A DNA stretch of 64,000 nt, taken from contig JAEXAI010000002.1 in assembly GCA_023394615.1 (NCBI GenBank), forward strand, positions 124,001-188,000. Direction: 5' to 3'. Both the position numbers and the translations under genes were made by a program. This document shows, piece after piece, positions 8,377 to 18,135 of the stretch. The notes beneath the pieces are model-generated. The model worked only from the letters and a program-made list of their open reading frames with translations, searched no databases and was not told the DNA's origin. The stretch's first letter is position 1, and every line of letters begins with the position of its first letter. The DNA is from Actinomycetes bacterium. Lineage in GTDB: Bacteria > Actinomycetota > Coriobacteriia > Coriobacteriales > Eggerthellaceae.

Positions 8377-11300
8377 GTGAGAGCGGTCGGTCGCTACATA
8401 AAGCGTGCGCGCAAAGGCTTCACAATGATGGAGCTTTTGGGAGTCGTTGCTATACTGGCTATCGTATCGGCCATCGCCATTCCTGCAGCAGGCAGCATCC
8501 AGACGAATTTGGAAATGACCCGGCTGGATCAAACCGCCAAGCAAATTTACGTTGCGGCGCAAAACCGCGTGACTTCTCTGCAGTCAAACGGCACGCTCAC
8601 CAGTGGTACAACCAGCATCGCCAAGCAAATCGCGGCAACGGGGCAATCAGCTGGGACGAAAGGGGTTCCGGCGGATTACACCTACGATAACTCCGGCGAT
8701 ATCAACGTCTTCTATATGCTCTCATCTGATAAGTTGGAGCAAGACAATATCATAACCGACGAGGCGGCTGCTTTAACAAAGAACCTTGGTGGTAGTTGGA
8801 TTATCGAAATCAACCCGTATTCGGGTGAAGTCTACAGCGTGTTCTATTCGGAAAATAACACGAGTCTGCAGTATGACGCCGTGAAAGACAAACGTGCCCG
8901 AGCCGACCGCACCGCTGACCGCATCGGCTACTACTGTGGCGGCAAGCTGCAGAAACCTGCCGAGGATGAAAAAGAACCATTTTCCGACTTAAAATCGGAC
9001 CTAATAAATTCAGAGGAGCTTTACGTAAGTATTAAAGATCCTAACTTAAGAGATTTTTATGACAATCCAGATGGGTTCAGCATCAAGATTGAAATCAGAG
9101 GGACTAATAAAGACAATCCATATGACCCCGAAGCTACTTGGGTGAAGACGTATACCGGTAAGCAGCTTGTAAACGATGGCATTTTAAAGACCGATACGAC
9201 AGAAATCGACATCATTTTGGATAGTATGCGAGATGGTATGTCCTTTGCTGAATTGATAACGAATTCGACTGGTGATGAAGGGTCGGAATCGATACTGCCT
9301 GGCTCGGACATTCATGTGGATTGCACGGTAACGATTCCTAGTAGCACGAAGACTCATGGATTCAAGGATAGGGGCGATAATAGCCTATTCGACAAGGACA
9401 CCAAATATGCCTCGAATGAGAATGGCTCTGTGGCTGTGTCGACAGTCCGTCATCTAAACAATTTACGACAAGGAAAGAACACCTTTGTTTGGGGCGGAAT
9501 AGCAGAGTACTCGAAAATCATACAGACTGGCGATATCAATTTTATCCGCGAGACAGGAAGCAATTGGGCAACCCCCGAAAGCGTCTCCATACAAAGCAGG
9601 GATACCGAAGGCAACGCTTACAATCCTTTGGAATACTTCGAGCCAATAGAGCTTGCAAGTGATTTTTATAACTCGAGTCGTGGCGCGAGTATTGATGGTA
9701 CAGACAAGAATAACGTCTCTCATAAGATCTCGAATTTTATAATTAAGAGTTCGAATTCGTGGGCGAATAACGTGGGTTTGTTCACAACGCTTTTCTGTGA
9801 TGTGAGTGGGATACACTTGGTCAATACAAGCGTAACAGGCGGCTACTATAGCAACACAGGAGCTTTAGCTGGCACTCTCACCTCATATGGCACCACGAGT
9901 ATTACGAATTGCTCAGTGACTGTTACGAAGACATACGATTCGGGCGTGAATGCGGGGAAACTGCGTTATGCCGACTATGAGGTAACGGGTCAAAGCTATT
10001 CTTATCCAACAGGTGGTCTTGTCGGCAGCGTCTATGCTGGCGGCTCAATTAAAGATTGCGTAGTCCAGACAAACGTTTCGGGGAAACAAATCGTCGGCGG
10101 CATGGTCGGATACAACGGCAATGCTTCAATTTCGGGCTGCACTCAGAACGGTAATGTAAATGACTATGCTTCCATAACTAGCTCGAGCTCTTATGCTGGT
10201 GGTTTGATAGGTCGGAGTGCTTCAAGCAAGACCATCGAGAATTGCAAAGCGGAATCCAATGTATCAGGCTATAGTTTTGTCGGCGGGCTTGTCGGTTCCT
10301 CTGATGAATCCATCTACAACTGCAGTGCCAGAGGCGAATCAACTGACAATAACGATGATACGCCACCTCTCATCAGCGCCGTTTTGTCAAATGCTGGTGG
10401 CTTGGTAGGGTATTTTTCCGGAGAGAGCATCCGTTACAGTTTTGCTGCTGTCGACGTGGTGGCTTCTAGGGACGGGGCATCAGCATTCGGTGGATTTGCG
10501 GGTTACTGCACTAGCAGCGGCGGAGACATACAGCAGTGCTATTCAAGCGGTTCGGTGCAAGCAAACAGTAATGTGGGTGGCTTTATCGGCACAATTTACG
10601 GTAGGGATGTGTATTATTGCTACTCAACATCCAATGTGACCGCAGATACTCTGGCGGGTGGTTTTGTCGGTGGGTATTACGGTGGAAATGTGGTCTACAA
10701 TTCTTCTTATGGCAAGGTGACGGCAACTGGTGCCATAAATGACACCATACATGGTTTTGCGGGGACGTACGGATACTATTGGACGGATGCTCGAAGCAAT
10801 ACGTATCTGCAGGCCCTTGATTACAACGATGGTTTCAAGAGCGAATCAGTGAAATATGCTTCCACTGCAGCATCGTACAGCAGCTTGGTAGCGGAAAGCA
10901 CCGATCAGCTGACGGTGGCACAAAGCCATCCCTATGCGGCGAACCTGACCGGGTTGAATTTTCCGTTCACGCATGCGACGGATAGCAGTGGGAACGCCAT
11001 CGAGCACTGGGGTAACTGGCCCAAGGTCGTGAATATCGATTGGTACCGCGATGATAGGGAGCTGTTGTTTAGCGATACCACCTTGACTGGCATCACCACG
11101 TTTACCTATCCGGGATCCACATCGGGTGCTGACTGGTTCGATGCAGGTGGGGTGTATCACAACTTCACGTCGTGGGGTACGCCTGTCATAGACAAACAGG
11201 GTAACATCTCCATCACGGCAAATTGTGCGAATTGGCCGCTTAACTCGGTCGTCGACATGCTCTACCGCACGGATAGGGGTTCTTATACATTCGACTACGA

Positions 11301-11736
11301 TGGGGCAACCTATAAGGGCACGGTCATCTGGACCTATTTGAATAGCAACAATGCGGATAAAACCTGTGATTCCGAAGCGCCTTATACTAGTGGATTCGCA
11401 AATGCTGCTACATGGGTGAACCACGGTCTTGGCACTATGAATCGCGATACAGCGACTTACTCCTTCTCCTTCCTTGCCAAAGCGGGTTCGAATCTCTCGC
11501 AGATAGCGAAGAATAGCGAAGGCAATATCGTAGTTTTCGTGGGAGAAAAGATTCCTACGGTTACTCCGGCAGGGCAGATAGCCTCGTCGGCGCAGGTTGT
11601 GAAATATGATTATGTGCGAGCTGCGAAAGGGTTAACTTGCAGGCAATACGGAACCATTAGTGTTGAGAAGAGCAAAAACTCTCAGTACTACGTTTACAAC
11701 GCAGGTAGTTTCTCGGCGATTGGCGGATGGTTCTAG
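8377..11736 (+). CDS. Type IV prepilin fused to a GLUG-repeat adhesin domain
   Basis: About 1119 residues. The N-terminus is a class III signal: basic leader RRYIKRARKG-type ending in Gly, then FTMMELLGVVAILAIVSAIAIP, the pilin helix cut by prepilin peptidase and methylated at Phe. The GTG at 8377 is chosen because GGGAG (8364-8368) precedes it and gives a 13-residue leader; an ATG at 8269 would give an unusual 49-residue leader and lie within 10 bases of the predicted transcript start. Residues about 540-800 carry many GG(L/F)(V/I)G motifs spaced 25 to 35 residues, the GLUG repeat of surface adhesins, likely a beta-helix. It is probably a tip or minor pilin with adhesive function. Part of the middle is more AT-rich than its neighbours. 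Confidence 0.8.
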   Translation: MRAVGRYIKRARKGFTMMELLGVVAILAIVSAIAIPAAGSIQTNLEMTRLDQTAKQIYVAAQNRVTSLQSNGTLTSGTTSIAKQIAATGQSAGTKGVPADYTYDNSGDINVFYMLSSDKLEQDNIITDEAAALTKNLGGSWIIEINPYSGEVYSVFYSENNTSLQYDAVKDKRARADRTADRIGYYCGGKLQKPAEDEKEPFSDLKSDLINSEELYVSIKDPNLRDFYDNPDGFSIKIEIRGTNKDNPYDPEATWVKTYTGKQLVNDGILKTDTTEIDIILDSMRDGMSFAELITNSTGDEGSESILPGSDIHVDCTVTIPSSTKTHGFKDRGDNSLFDKDTKYASNENGSVAVSTVRHLNNLRQGKNTFVWGGIAEYSKIIQTGDINFIRETGSNWATPESVSIQSRDTEGNAYNPLEYFEPIELASDFYNSSRGASIDGTDKNNVSHKISNFIIKSSNSWANNVGLFTTLFCDVSGIHLVNTSVTGGYYSNTGALAGTLTSYGTTSITNCSVTVTKTYDSGVNAGKLRYADYEVTGQSYSYPTGGLVGSVYAGGSIKDCVVQTNVSGKQIVGGMVGYNGNASISGCTQNGNVNDYASITSSSSYAGGLIGRSASSKTIENCKAESNVSGYSFVGGLVGSSDESIYNCSARGESTDNNDDTPPLISAVLSNAGGLVGYFSGESIRYSFAAVDVVASRDGASAFGGFAGYCTSSGGDIQQCYSSGSVQANSNVGGFIGTIYGRDVYYCYSTSNVTADTLAGGFVGGYYGGNVVYNSSYGKVTATGAINDTIHGFAGTYGYYWTDARSNTYLQALDYNDGFKSESVKYASTAASYSSLVAESTDQLTVAQSHPYAANLTGLNFPFTHATDSSGNAIEHWGNWPKVVNIDWYRDDRELLFSDTTLTGITTFTYPGSTSGADWFDAGGVYHNFTSWGTPVIDKQGNISITANCANWPLNSVVDMLYRTDRGSYTFDYDGATYKGTVIWTYLNSNNADKTCDSEAPYTSGFANAATWVNHGLGTMNRDTATYSFSFLAKAGSNLSQIAKNSEGNIVVFVGEKIPTVTPAGQIASSAQVVKYDYVRAAKGLTCRQYGTISVEKSKNSQYYVYNAGSFSAIGGWF

Positions 11737-11789
11737 TTATGTTGGGGAACAATCAAGGCAGATTTGGAAGACGAACAGGAGGTGATGGT

Positions 11790-12827
11790 ATGTCAGCGGT
11801 TTCGCATGGGGCAATGGTTTCGCATAGGTTAGCAAACCCGTGCAAGTTGCTGCGAGACGAGCGCGGCGCATCCATCATCATCGCGCTCGTGTTCCTGCTG
11901 ATTTGCGCCATGGTTTCCGCAGTGGCATTGAATTTTGCCAGTGCCAATGTCGAGCGAACCAAGCAGAATTCCACTGATGCACAGGCTTACGAGGCTGTGG
12001 CGTCGGCATCTCGATTCGCAACTACGGGAATCTTTAAGGCCGAGGGAATCTCTGGCGTAACGATGACTGTTGCCGATAGGGGTGCAGCGCCCACATGGAA
12101 TTCTTCGTCATTAACGGGCACGGTTGGGAAATGGTTAAAGGCGCAGGCTGAAAATATCTATTATGGCAGAGAGACCACTCCTTTGGAAAATGTGTCCATC
12201 ATTGCCGAGAATCCTTATAACGACGAAGCTCTCCCCACTGTGAAAGCCACCTATTCGATGGATAAGGAGACTTACTTCATATATATTGAAGTAAGGATTG
12301 ACGACTCTTCAAATGAAACTGGCGAATCGGTAGCTTATTCCTACACCGTCAAAACAGAGATAATAGCAGCTGGTGGAGGGAGCACGCCGCCGTTTACGGT
12401 TTCGTGGGCCATGAACGCCGCTCCCAGCTATCTGGCGGGTGCCGATTCGCTGTGGCAGCAGAACAAGGATTCATGGTCCGGCCTTTCGGGTGACAAGCAG
12501 ACCCAGTCGCTGCAGGCTCTCTATTTCTCCCAATACGCCTACGAGCTGAGCGAGTACGAGAAAGGCCTCAGCGGTGCTTACAGTGAGGGATCGTATGGGT
12601 GGAAACCGCTGGTGGCAAGTGATGGCAGCGTGATATTGGCGGCATGCACCAATCCCACCAGCGCCGGTGCGGCCAAAAACAGTATCCTTCTGTACGTGAA
12701 CGGCACCTACTACAAGTGGGCGGATAAATGGGGAGATAAAACGGCGTGGGTGAACGATAACAAGTTCGACCTTTCCACATTGGGCGTGCTGGGCACCAAC
12801 GATGCGGGTTGGAGGAAGGTGTCATGA
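11790..12827 (+). CDS. PilX-like minor pilin / pilus assembly protein
   Basis: A 345-residue exported protein with one N-terminal hydrophobic helix (ASIIIALVFLLICAMVSAVA, about residues 30-50) after a basic region ending DERG, as in PilX-type minor pilins. The remainder is a hydrophilic ectodomain with no recognised motif. The ATG at 11790 follows AGGAGG (11777-11782) at ideal spacing, so the longer frame from 11727 is not used. It lies directly after the pilin-adhesin and overlaps the next gene by four bases (ATGA), so it belongs to the pilus operon. Confidence 0.68.
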   Translation: MSAVSHGAMVSHRLANPCKLLRDERGASIIIALVFLLICAMVSAVALNFASANVERTKQNSTDAQAYEAVASASRFATTGIFKAEGISGVTMTVADRGAAPTWNSSSLTGTVGKWLKAQAENIYYGRETTPLENVSIIAENPYNDEALPTVKATYSMDKETYFIYIEVRIDDSSNETGESVAYSYTVKTEIIAAGGGSTPPFTVSWAMNAAPSYLAGADSLWQQNKDSWSGLSGDKQTQSLQALYFSQYAYELSEYEKGLSGAYSEGSYGWKPLVASDGSVILAACTNPTSAGAAKNSILLYVNGTYYKWADKWGDKTAWVNDNKFDLSTLGVLGTNDAGWRKVS

Positions 12828-13180
12828 TGCGGGCTTTGACGAAGCTTTCAAGACGGCTTGAACGTATGGGCCACCTGAAACCTCTGGAGCAGCTGAGATC
12901 TCTGGGGCAACGCGTGGTGCGCGACACCGCGGGCGACACGCTGGTGGAAACGCTGGCAGCCATCATAGTGTGCACCATGGCGACCATCATTCTTCTGACA
13001 GGCACCGTGGCCGCTTCCAATATAAACAAGATGGCCGCCACGCGTGACCAGGATCTGCAGGGGCAAAGGCAGAATGCAGAGAATTATGGGGGTAACCCTC
13101 AATCTGGCACGGTCAGTGTTGATGGCACCCAATACAGCGTGAATTATTATGGCGGACAAGATATCGTTGGGTATAAATAA
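12824..13180 (+). CDS. Small pilin-like protein with single membrane helix
   Basis: 118 residues. A basic N-terminus is followed by GDTLVETLAAIIVCTMATII, which matches the pilin pattern of Gly, then a hydrophobic helix with Glu at position five (here Glu in TLVE). The short ectodomain is polar and Gln/Asn-rich. The ATG at 12824 follows GGAGGAAGG (12811-12819) and overlaps the stop of the previous gene. The likely role is a minor pilin that primes or joins the pilus. No family name can be assigned. Confidence 0.65.
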   Translation: MMRALTKLSRRLERMGHLKPLEQLRSLGQRVVRDTAGDTLVETLAAIIVCTMATIILLTGTVAASNINKMAATRDQDLQGQRQNAENYGGNPQSGTVSVDGTQYSVNYYGGQDIVGYK

Positions 13181-13955
13181 GAGCGAAAGCAAGAACACGA
13201 ACAGGAAACGGAGCGGAACAAGGCAGTTGAAGCGTAGAGCGCACATATTCAGTTTGCAAACCGACAAAACAGGGGTGGTTCGCGTTGCGGACTCCGGTCA
13301 GGATGCGGGCGCTTTGGTGTGCACGGCGCATTCAGCGGCGCATCGCTTACGGGCGGAGCGCCGCCACGCCGGTTTCACGTTGGTGGAAATGCTCGCCGCC
13401 CTTATTGTAGTCACGTTGCTTACCACTGTGGTGGCAACTGGGGTGAATGTGGGCATGAAGGTCTATCGCCAGTCTACGTTTACATCCGAAGCGCAAACGC
13501 TTTCAAACACCATCGAGAACGCACTGGCTGATCCGATGCATTTTGCCAATACCCAATCTTTAAGCACAACAACGGATGGTGTTTCTTCAACTGCCCTCTA
13601 CTGGCATGCCACCTATCTGAACCATAATGTGAGCCCGCAGGTGCAGTTGCAAAGCGACAACCGCGCAGATGGCACCCAAATCCAAGTGCTTGCTTTCGCG
13701 GGTCAGGCCGACGGAAAGAAAAATGAGGACGTTGGCAAAACCTTCAATCTGTTGAACGTGGGAGCCTACACGGATTGCACCATCGAGGAAACACCCGGTG
13801 AAGACCTGTGCAAAATCTCGCCTGCTGCCCCAACAAGCGCTGGCGAGCGCCCAACATCCATTACGGTGAACTTCACCATCAGAAGTACCGTCGACCCGAC
13901 GCTCTCGAAAGACTGTTCGTTCACATACAAGCCAATTAATGCGAAAAGAAGCTAG
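13149..13955 (+). CDS. Prepilin-type N-methylation domain protein (minor pilin)
   Basis: A minor pilin: HAGFTLVEMLAALIVVTLL is the prepilin cleavage/methylation motif, with Gly before Phe and Glu five residues in. The ectodomain of about 190 residues has no known motif. The start is uncertain. ATG 13149 overlaps the preceding gene by 32 bases and gives a 75-residue leader, which is long; in-frame GTG 13317 would leave a 19-residue leader and is closer to the norm. It is the fourth pilin-like gene in a row, typical of a minor-pilin operon. Confidence 0.75.
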   Translation: MADKISLGINKSESKNTNRKRSGTRQLKRRAHIFSLQTDKTGVVRVADSGQDAGALVCTAHSAAHRLRAERRHAGFTLVEMLAALIVVTLLTTVVATGVNVGMKVYRQSTFTSEAQTLSNTIENALADPMHFANTQSLSTTTDGVSSTALYWHATYLNHNVSPQVQLQSDNRADGTQIQVLAFAGQADGKKNEDVGKTFNLLNVGAYTDCTIEETPGEDLCKISPAAPTSAGERPTSITVNFTIRSTVDPTLSKDCSFTYKPINAKRS

Positions 13956-13967
13956 GAGCCTGCGCAT

Positions 13968-13997
13968 ATGACAGGAATAAGGAGCCCACGCATATGA
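13968..13997 (+). other. Nine-codon ORF coupled to pilB
   Basis: ATG at 13968 reads nine codons to a TGA that overlaps the pilB start (ATGA at 13994-13997). Its own ribosome site AGGAGCCTGCGCAT is a near copy of the pilB site AGGAGCCCACGCAT 26 bases later. It could be a translational coupler or a by-product of a small duplication. Confidence 0.35.
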
Positions 13998-15691
13998 AAT
14001 ATACTCGACTCGGAGATTTGCTGGTCGATGCAGGCCTGATAACCGACAAGCAGCTGCAAGACGCGCTCGCCGTGCAGAAGAAGGCCAAGGGCAAGAAGCG
14101 TTTGGGCGAAACGCTAATTAGCGAAGGCATCATTACCGAACGCCAACTCATAAACGCGCTGACCATGCAGCTGGGCATTGATTTCATCGATCTTACAACG
14201 GCTGACATCGATCCGGAAATGACGAAGCTCGTTTCGAAGAATCTAGCCAAGAAATACTCCGTGGTGCCCGTGCGCACCAAAGGTGATGAGCTCTACTTGG
14301 CAATGTCTGACCCGCTGAACTTCATCGCCAGCGAGGAAGTGAAGGCCGCTTCCAAAAAGCGCGTCATTCCAATGATTGCCACTCAATCTGCCATCGACCA
14401 TGCCATCTCGGTGCTCTACGGCACTGAAGGCGCCAAGCGCGCTGTGCGCGAAATGCAGCAGGAAAACGAGCGAGAAGCCGATTACGTGGTGGGTGGCAGC
14501 ACCAGCATCATCGAAGAGGCAGGGGCACAAGCTCCGTCTATCCGCTTGGTTGACTCGCTGATAGAGCGCGGCGTGTCTGACCACGCAAGCGACATCCACA
14601 TCGAGCCGCAGGAAAACGAAGTGACCGTGCGCATGCGCATCGATGGCATACTGCACAACGTGTTTACCATCCCCAAAGAATTGCAACAGTCCGTTACCTC
14701 GCGCATCAAGATTATGTGTGGTATGGACGTGACCGAGCGTCGTGTTCCCCAAGACGGGCGTGCCATTGTGCGTGTGCGCATGAAGGAAGCTGACCTGCGC
14801 GTGTCCACGCTGCCTACCGTGCATGGCGAGAAGATTGTGCTGCGAATACTGGATCGCGATAACAAGCAGAATACGCCGGAAGAGCTGGGATTCTACGGAC
14901 ACAATCTAGAGCTTTACAACAAACTGCTTGAAAACCAGCAGGGTGTCATCTTGCTGGTAGGGCCCACTGGATCGGGCAAATCGTCCACCATGTTCACCAT
15001 GATAAATCGCTTGAACACCGAAGCCGTGAACATCGTGACGCTGGAAGACCCCGTGGAATACAACATCGACGGCGTGAACCAGGTGCAGGTAAACGAGAAA
15101 AGCGGTACCACGTTCGCCGCGGGCCTGCGATCGATTCTGCGTCAAGACCCCGATATTATCGGCGTGGGTGAAATCCGCGATGCTGAAACCGCTGGTATTG
15201 CCATGCGCGCTGCCGTTACCGGTCACTTGGTATTTTCCACCATCCATACCGGGGACGCAGTGTCCACGCTTGACCGCCTTGATGACATCGGCGTGGAACC
15301 CTACATGATAGCAAGCGCGCTGAAGGGCATTATTAGCCAGCGATTGGTTCGCCGCGTCTGCCCGCATTGCCGCAAGCCGTATACGCCCAGCAAAGAAGAG
15401 CTGATGGAATTGGGCATGGATCCGTATGCGGAAGGCGTGCAGTTCTATCGCGGAGAAGGCTGTCCCGATTGTTTCGGCAGCGGATATCGCGGACGTACCG
15501 TTATCGCAGAGGTGCTGATGATTGACCATACTATGCGCAAGGTCATCCATGAGCAGCGCCCACGAGAAGAACTGCTGCAAGCGGTGAGCGCATCGGGTTT
15601 CCAGCCGATTATGCAGAACGTGCGCGAGCTGGTACTGAAAGGCGACACCACAATCGAAGAGGCCATGCGCACCGTGTTCAGCACAGATTAG
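13994..15691 (+). CDS. pilB: Type IV pilus extension ATPase (GspE/PilB family)
   Basis: The cytoplasmic hexameric ATPase that drives pilus extension. 565 residues. An N-terminal MshEN/T2SSE-N domain starts RLGDLLVDAGLI. Walker A GPTGSGKSST is at about residues 323-332, the Asp box TLEDPVEY follows, Walker B is DPDIIGVGEIRDAET near 388-402, and the His box is HLVFSTIHT. Four cysteines (456, 459, 490, 493; CPHC and CPDC) form the zinc site typical of the extension ATPases. It heads the motor block with pilT and pilC. Confidence 0.95.
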   Translation: MKYTRLGDLLVDAGLITDKQLQDALAVQKKAKGKKRLGETLISEGIITERQLINALTMQLGIDFIDLTTADIDPEMTKLVSKNLAKKYSVVPVRTKGDELYLAMSDPLNFIASEEVKAASKKRVIPMIATQSAIDHAISVLYGTEGAKRAVREMQQENEREADYVVGGSTSIIEEAGAQAPSIRLVDSLIERGVSDHASDIHIEPQENEVTVRMRIDGILHNVFTIPKELQQSVTSRIKIMCGMDVTERRVPQDGRAIVRVRMKEADLRVSTLPTVHGEKIVLRILDRDNKQNTPEELGFYGHNLELYNKLLENQQGVILLVGPTGSGKSSTMFTMINRLNTEAVNIVTLEDPVEYNIDGVNQVQVNEKSGTTFAAGLRSILRQDPDIIGVGEIRDAETAGIAMRAAVTGHLVFSTIHTGDAVSTLDRLDDIGVEPYMIASALKGIISQRLVRRVCPHCRKPYTPSKEELMELGMDPYAEGVQFYRGEGCPDCFGSGYRGRTVIAEVLMIDHTMRKVIHEQRPREELLQAVSASGFQPIMQNVRELVLKGDTTIEEAMRTVFSTD

Positions 15692-15738
15692 CGCGGCGGA
15701 CAAAACGAGCGACGGGCTGGCAAGAAGGATACGGCGAA

Positions 15739-16815
15739 ATGGGCAAGAAGGAGAAACACAGCATGAGCGCAATCGATGGCATCATCAGCGACGCAAACGA
15801 CAAGCGTGCATCCGACGTGCATATAGCCGCGGGCGTGCCTGTGCGTTATCGTATCGACGGACGTTTGGTCGACGCTGATGAGCGCGTCCTGGAACCTCAA
15901 GACTGCGAGCAACTGGCACGTGACGTTGCGGGCGAGGACTACAAGAAAATCGAGCGGATTGGCGAGCTTGACATGGCCGATACGTATGCGGGCCATATTC
16001 GCTGCCGTCTGAATCTATATCGCAGCCAAGGCAACGTGTGCTTGGCCATCCGTTTACTTTCGAATAGCATTCCTGCGCTGGATTCTCTGGGCCTGCCGCC
16101 TATCATGATGGAATTTCCCACCTACAAAAAAGGGATCGTCATCGTCACAGGCGAGACCGGCTCAGGCAAGTCCACCACGTTGGCGGCGATCTTAGACCAG
16201 GTGAACCGTACGCGTACCGACCACATAATCACGTTGGAAGATCCTATCGAGTACATTTACACACCTGACAAATGCAGTATCGATCAGCGTGAGATTGGTC
16301 ATGATACCGAAAGCTATGCGAACGGTCTGCGAGCCATTTTGCGTGAAGATCCTGACGTCATACTGATTGGCGAGATGCGAGATTTGGACACCATCGAGAC
16401 GGCTCTGACCGCCGCCGAGACCGGGCACTTGGTTTTCGGCACGCTGCACACGCAGAGCGCAGCCGACTCCATCGACCGTTTGGTGGATGTGTTTCCCGAA
16501 GGCAGGCAGCGCCAGATCCGACTGCAGCTTTCCATGACGCTTTCGGCTGTGGTCTCTCAGCAGCTGCTGGTGCGCCGCGAAGGGCAGGGGCGTGCTGTGG
16601 CATGCGAGGTCATGATGGTGAACGCGGCCATTCGCAACTTGATTCGGCAGGGTAAGACTCCGCAGATAGAAAATACGCTCGCCACAACGGCCGAGCTGGG
16701 TAGCATCACCATGGACAATATGCTGATTCACATGGTTCGCGATCGCACGATATCGGCCCAAACCGCCGTCGAGGCGGCTCGCGATCCGGAATTCGTGAAA
16801 CGCAGCGCTCGTTAG
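15739..16815 (+). CDS. pilT: Type IV pilus retraction ATPase
   Basis: PilT depolymerises the pilus and powers twitching or DNA uptake. 358 residues. It lacks the long N-domain and zinc cysteines of PilB. Walker A GETGSGKSTT is at about residues 138-147, Walker B DPDVILIGEMRDLDT and His box HLVFGTLHT follow, and the C-terminal AIRNLIR motif, needed for retraction in studied PilT proteins, is present near residue 297. Two starts are possible, ATG 15739 and ATG 15763, each with an AAGGA-type site. Having both pilB and pilT indicates dynamic, retractable pili. Confidence 0.94.
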   Translation: MGKKEKHSMSAIDGIISDANDKRASDVHIAAGVPVRYRIDGRLVDADERVLEPQDCEQLARDVAGEDYKKIERIGELDMADTYAGHIRCRLNLYRSQGNVCLAIRLLSNSIPALDSLGLPPIMMEFPTYKKGIVIVTGETGSGKSTTLAAILDQVNRTRTDHIITLEDPIEYIYTPDKCSIDQREIGHDTESYANGLRAILREDPDVILIGEMRDLDTIETALTAAETGHLVFGTLHTQSAADSIDRLVDVFPEGRQRQIRLQLSMTLSAVVSQQLLVRREGQGRAVACEVMMVNAAIRNLIRQGKTPQIENTLATTAELGSITMDNMLIHMVRDRTISAQTAVEAARDPEFVKRSAR

Positions 16816-16842
16816 TTTAGCTGAAGGCGCAGGAAGGCACGC

Positions 16843-18048
16843 ATGAAAACATTCAAGTACACAGCACGTTCTGAGGCTGGCTCGTCCATAGAGGGCGTGG
16901 CTGAGGCGAACACGCAGGAAGAGGCGGTTGCTAGCCTGAAAGAGGGCGGGCTAATTGTCGAGTCCATCGAGCCCACCAGCGGCGAGCACGATATTGACCT
17001 GCGCCTGGGTGGCAAAAAGACTAAGGACAAGTCGCTCGGTATCATGTGCAACCAGTTCGCCATTATCCTGCAGGCGGGCATGCCTATTGTGCGCACGTTG
17101 CAGCTGGTATCGGATCAGACCGAGGATAAAACGCTGAAATCCATCCTCAAAAACGTTGCCGACGATATTTCCGCAGGTTATTCGCTGGCAGATAGCTTCA
17201 AAAAGCACGGTTCTGGACTGCCGACCACGTTCATCGAATCGGTGCGCGCAGGCGAGGAATCGGGCAATTTGGACATCGTGTTTCGCCGTTTGAGCGACTA
17301 CTATGAAAAGCTTTCACAAACCAAATCCAAGGTGAAAAGCTCGATGATTTACCCGTGTTTCGTTATGGGCGTGGCCGTGGTGGTTATCATCATCATCATG
17401 GTGTTCGCCGTGCCGACATTTGAAACAACGTTTGTAGGCATGGGCGTGACGCTGCCGTGGATTACCCAGTTCATGATAGACTCCTCGAACTTCTGGTCGA
17501 ACAACATCCTAATCATAGTGGGCGTCGTGGTGCTTTTGGTGATAGCGGTGAAGCTGGCCAAACGCAACGAGGAATTCCGCCTGAAATGGAGCCGCATCGG
17601 TGTGAGAATCCCCATAATCGGACGCATCAACCTGATGAATGCTGCCAGCCAGTATTCTGGCACCATGGGCGTGATGATGGAAGCGGGCCTTTCGGTGGTG
17701 AAATCCGTGGAAGTGACCGCGAAGTCTATGAGCAATTTCTACATGGCGCATTCGCTGGCATCGGCTCAGGCCGATTTGGAAGCCGGCAAACCTTTGGCTA
17801 CATGCATGGGAAAGACCGAGGCCTTTCCCGAGCTGGTGGTTGAAATGACCGGCGTGGGCGAACAGACCGGTTCTTTGGAGCACACGCTTTCCGTGCTGAG
17901 CGAGTATTACGACAATGAGGTGGAAACATCCAGCGCGCGTGCGTTGAGTATTTTGGAGCCAGTGATTATCGTGATCCTCGCTGTGATTGTATGCGCAATT
18001 CTGCTGGCGGTGTATCTGCCGGTGTTCGATTTATACGGAGCCATGTAG
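16843..18048 (+). CDS. pilC: Type IV pilus inner-membrane platform protein (PilC/GspF)
   Basis: The polytopic platform on which PilB and PilT act. 401 residues, with an N-terminal cytoplasmic lead FKYTARSEAGSSIEG and two related T2SSF domains: the first includes QFAIILQAGMPIVRTLQ, the second QYSGTMGVMMEAGLSVVKSVE. Three membrane helices are visible: two in the middle (VMGVAVVVIIIIMVFAVP and the NNILIIVGVVVLLVIAV segment) and one at the C-terminus. It follows pilT by 27 bases. pilM, pilN and pilO are not seen in the window. Confidence 0.93.
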   Translation: MKTFKYTARSEAGSSIEGVAEANTQEEAVASLKEGGLIVESIEPTSGEHDIDLRLGGKKTKDKSLGIMCNQFAIILQAGMPIVRTLQLVSDQTEDKTLKSILKNVADDISAGYSLADSFKKHGSGLPTTFIESVRAGEESGNLDIVFRRLSDYYEKLSQTKSKVKSSMIYPCFVMGVAVVVIIIIMVFAVPTFETTFVGMGVTLPWITQFMIDSSNFWSNNILIIVGVVVLLVIAVKLAKRNEEFRLKWSRIGVRIPIIGRINLMNAASQYSGTMGVMMEAGLSVVKSVEVTAKSMSNFYMAHSLASAQADLEAGKPLATCMGKTEAFPELVVEMTGVGEQTGSLEHTLSVLSEYYDNEVETSSARALSILEPVIIVILAVIVCAILLAVYLPVFDLYGAM

Positions 18049-18135
18049 AAAAAGGCGTGCTTCAGGGGCTACGCGCTGAAAATAGGAAGGGAGCGCCGCG
18101 CATAGGGCGCAGCGTTTAACATCGGGGATGATTTT

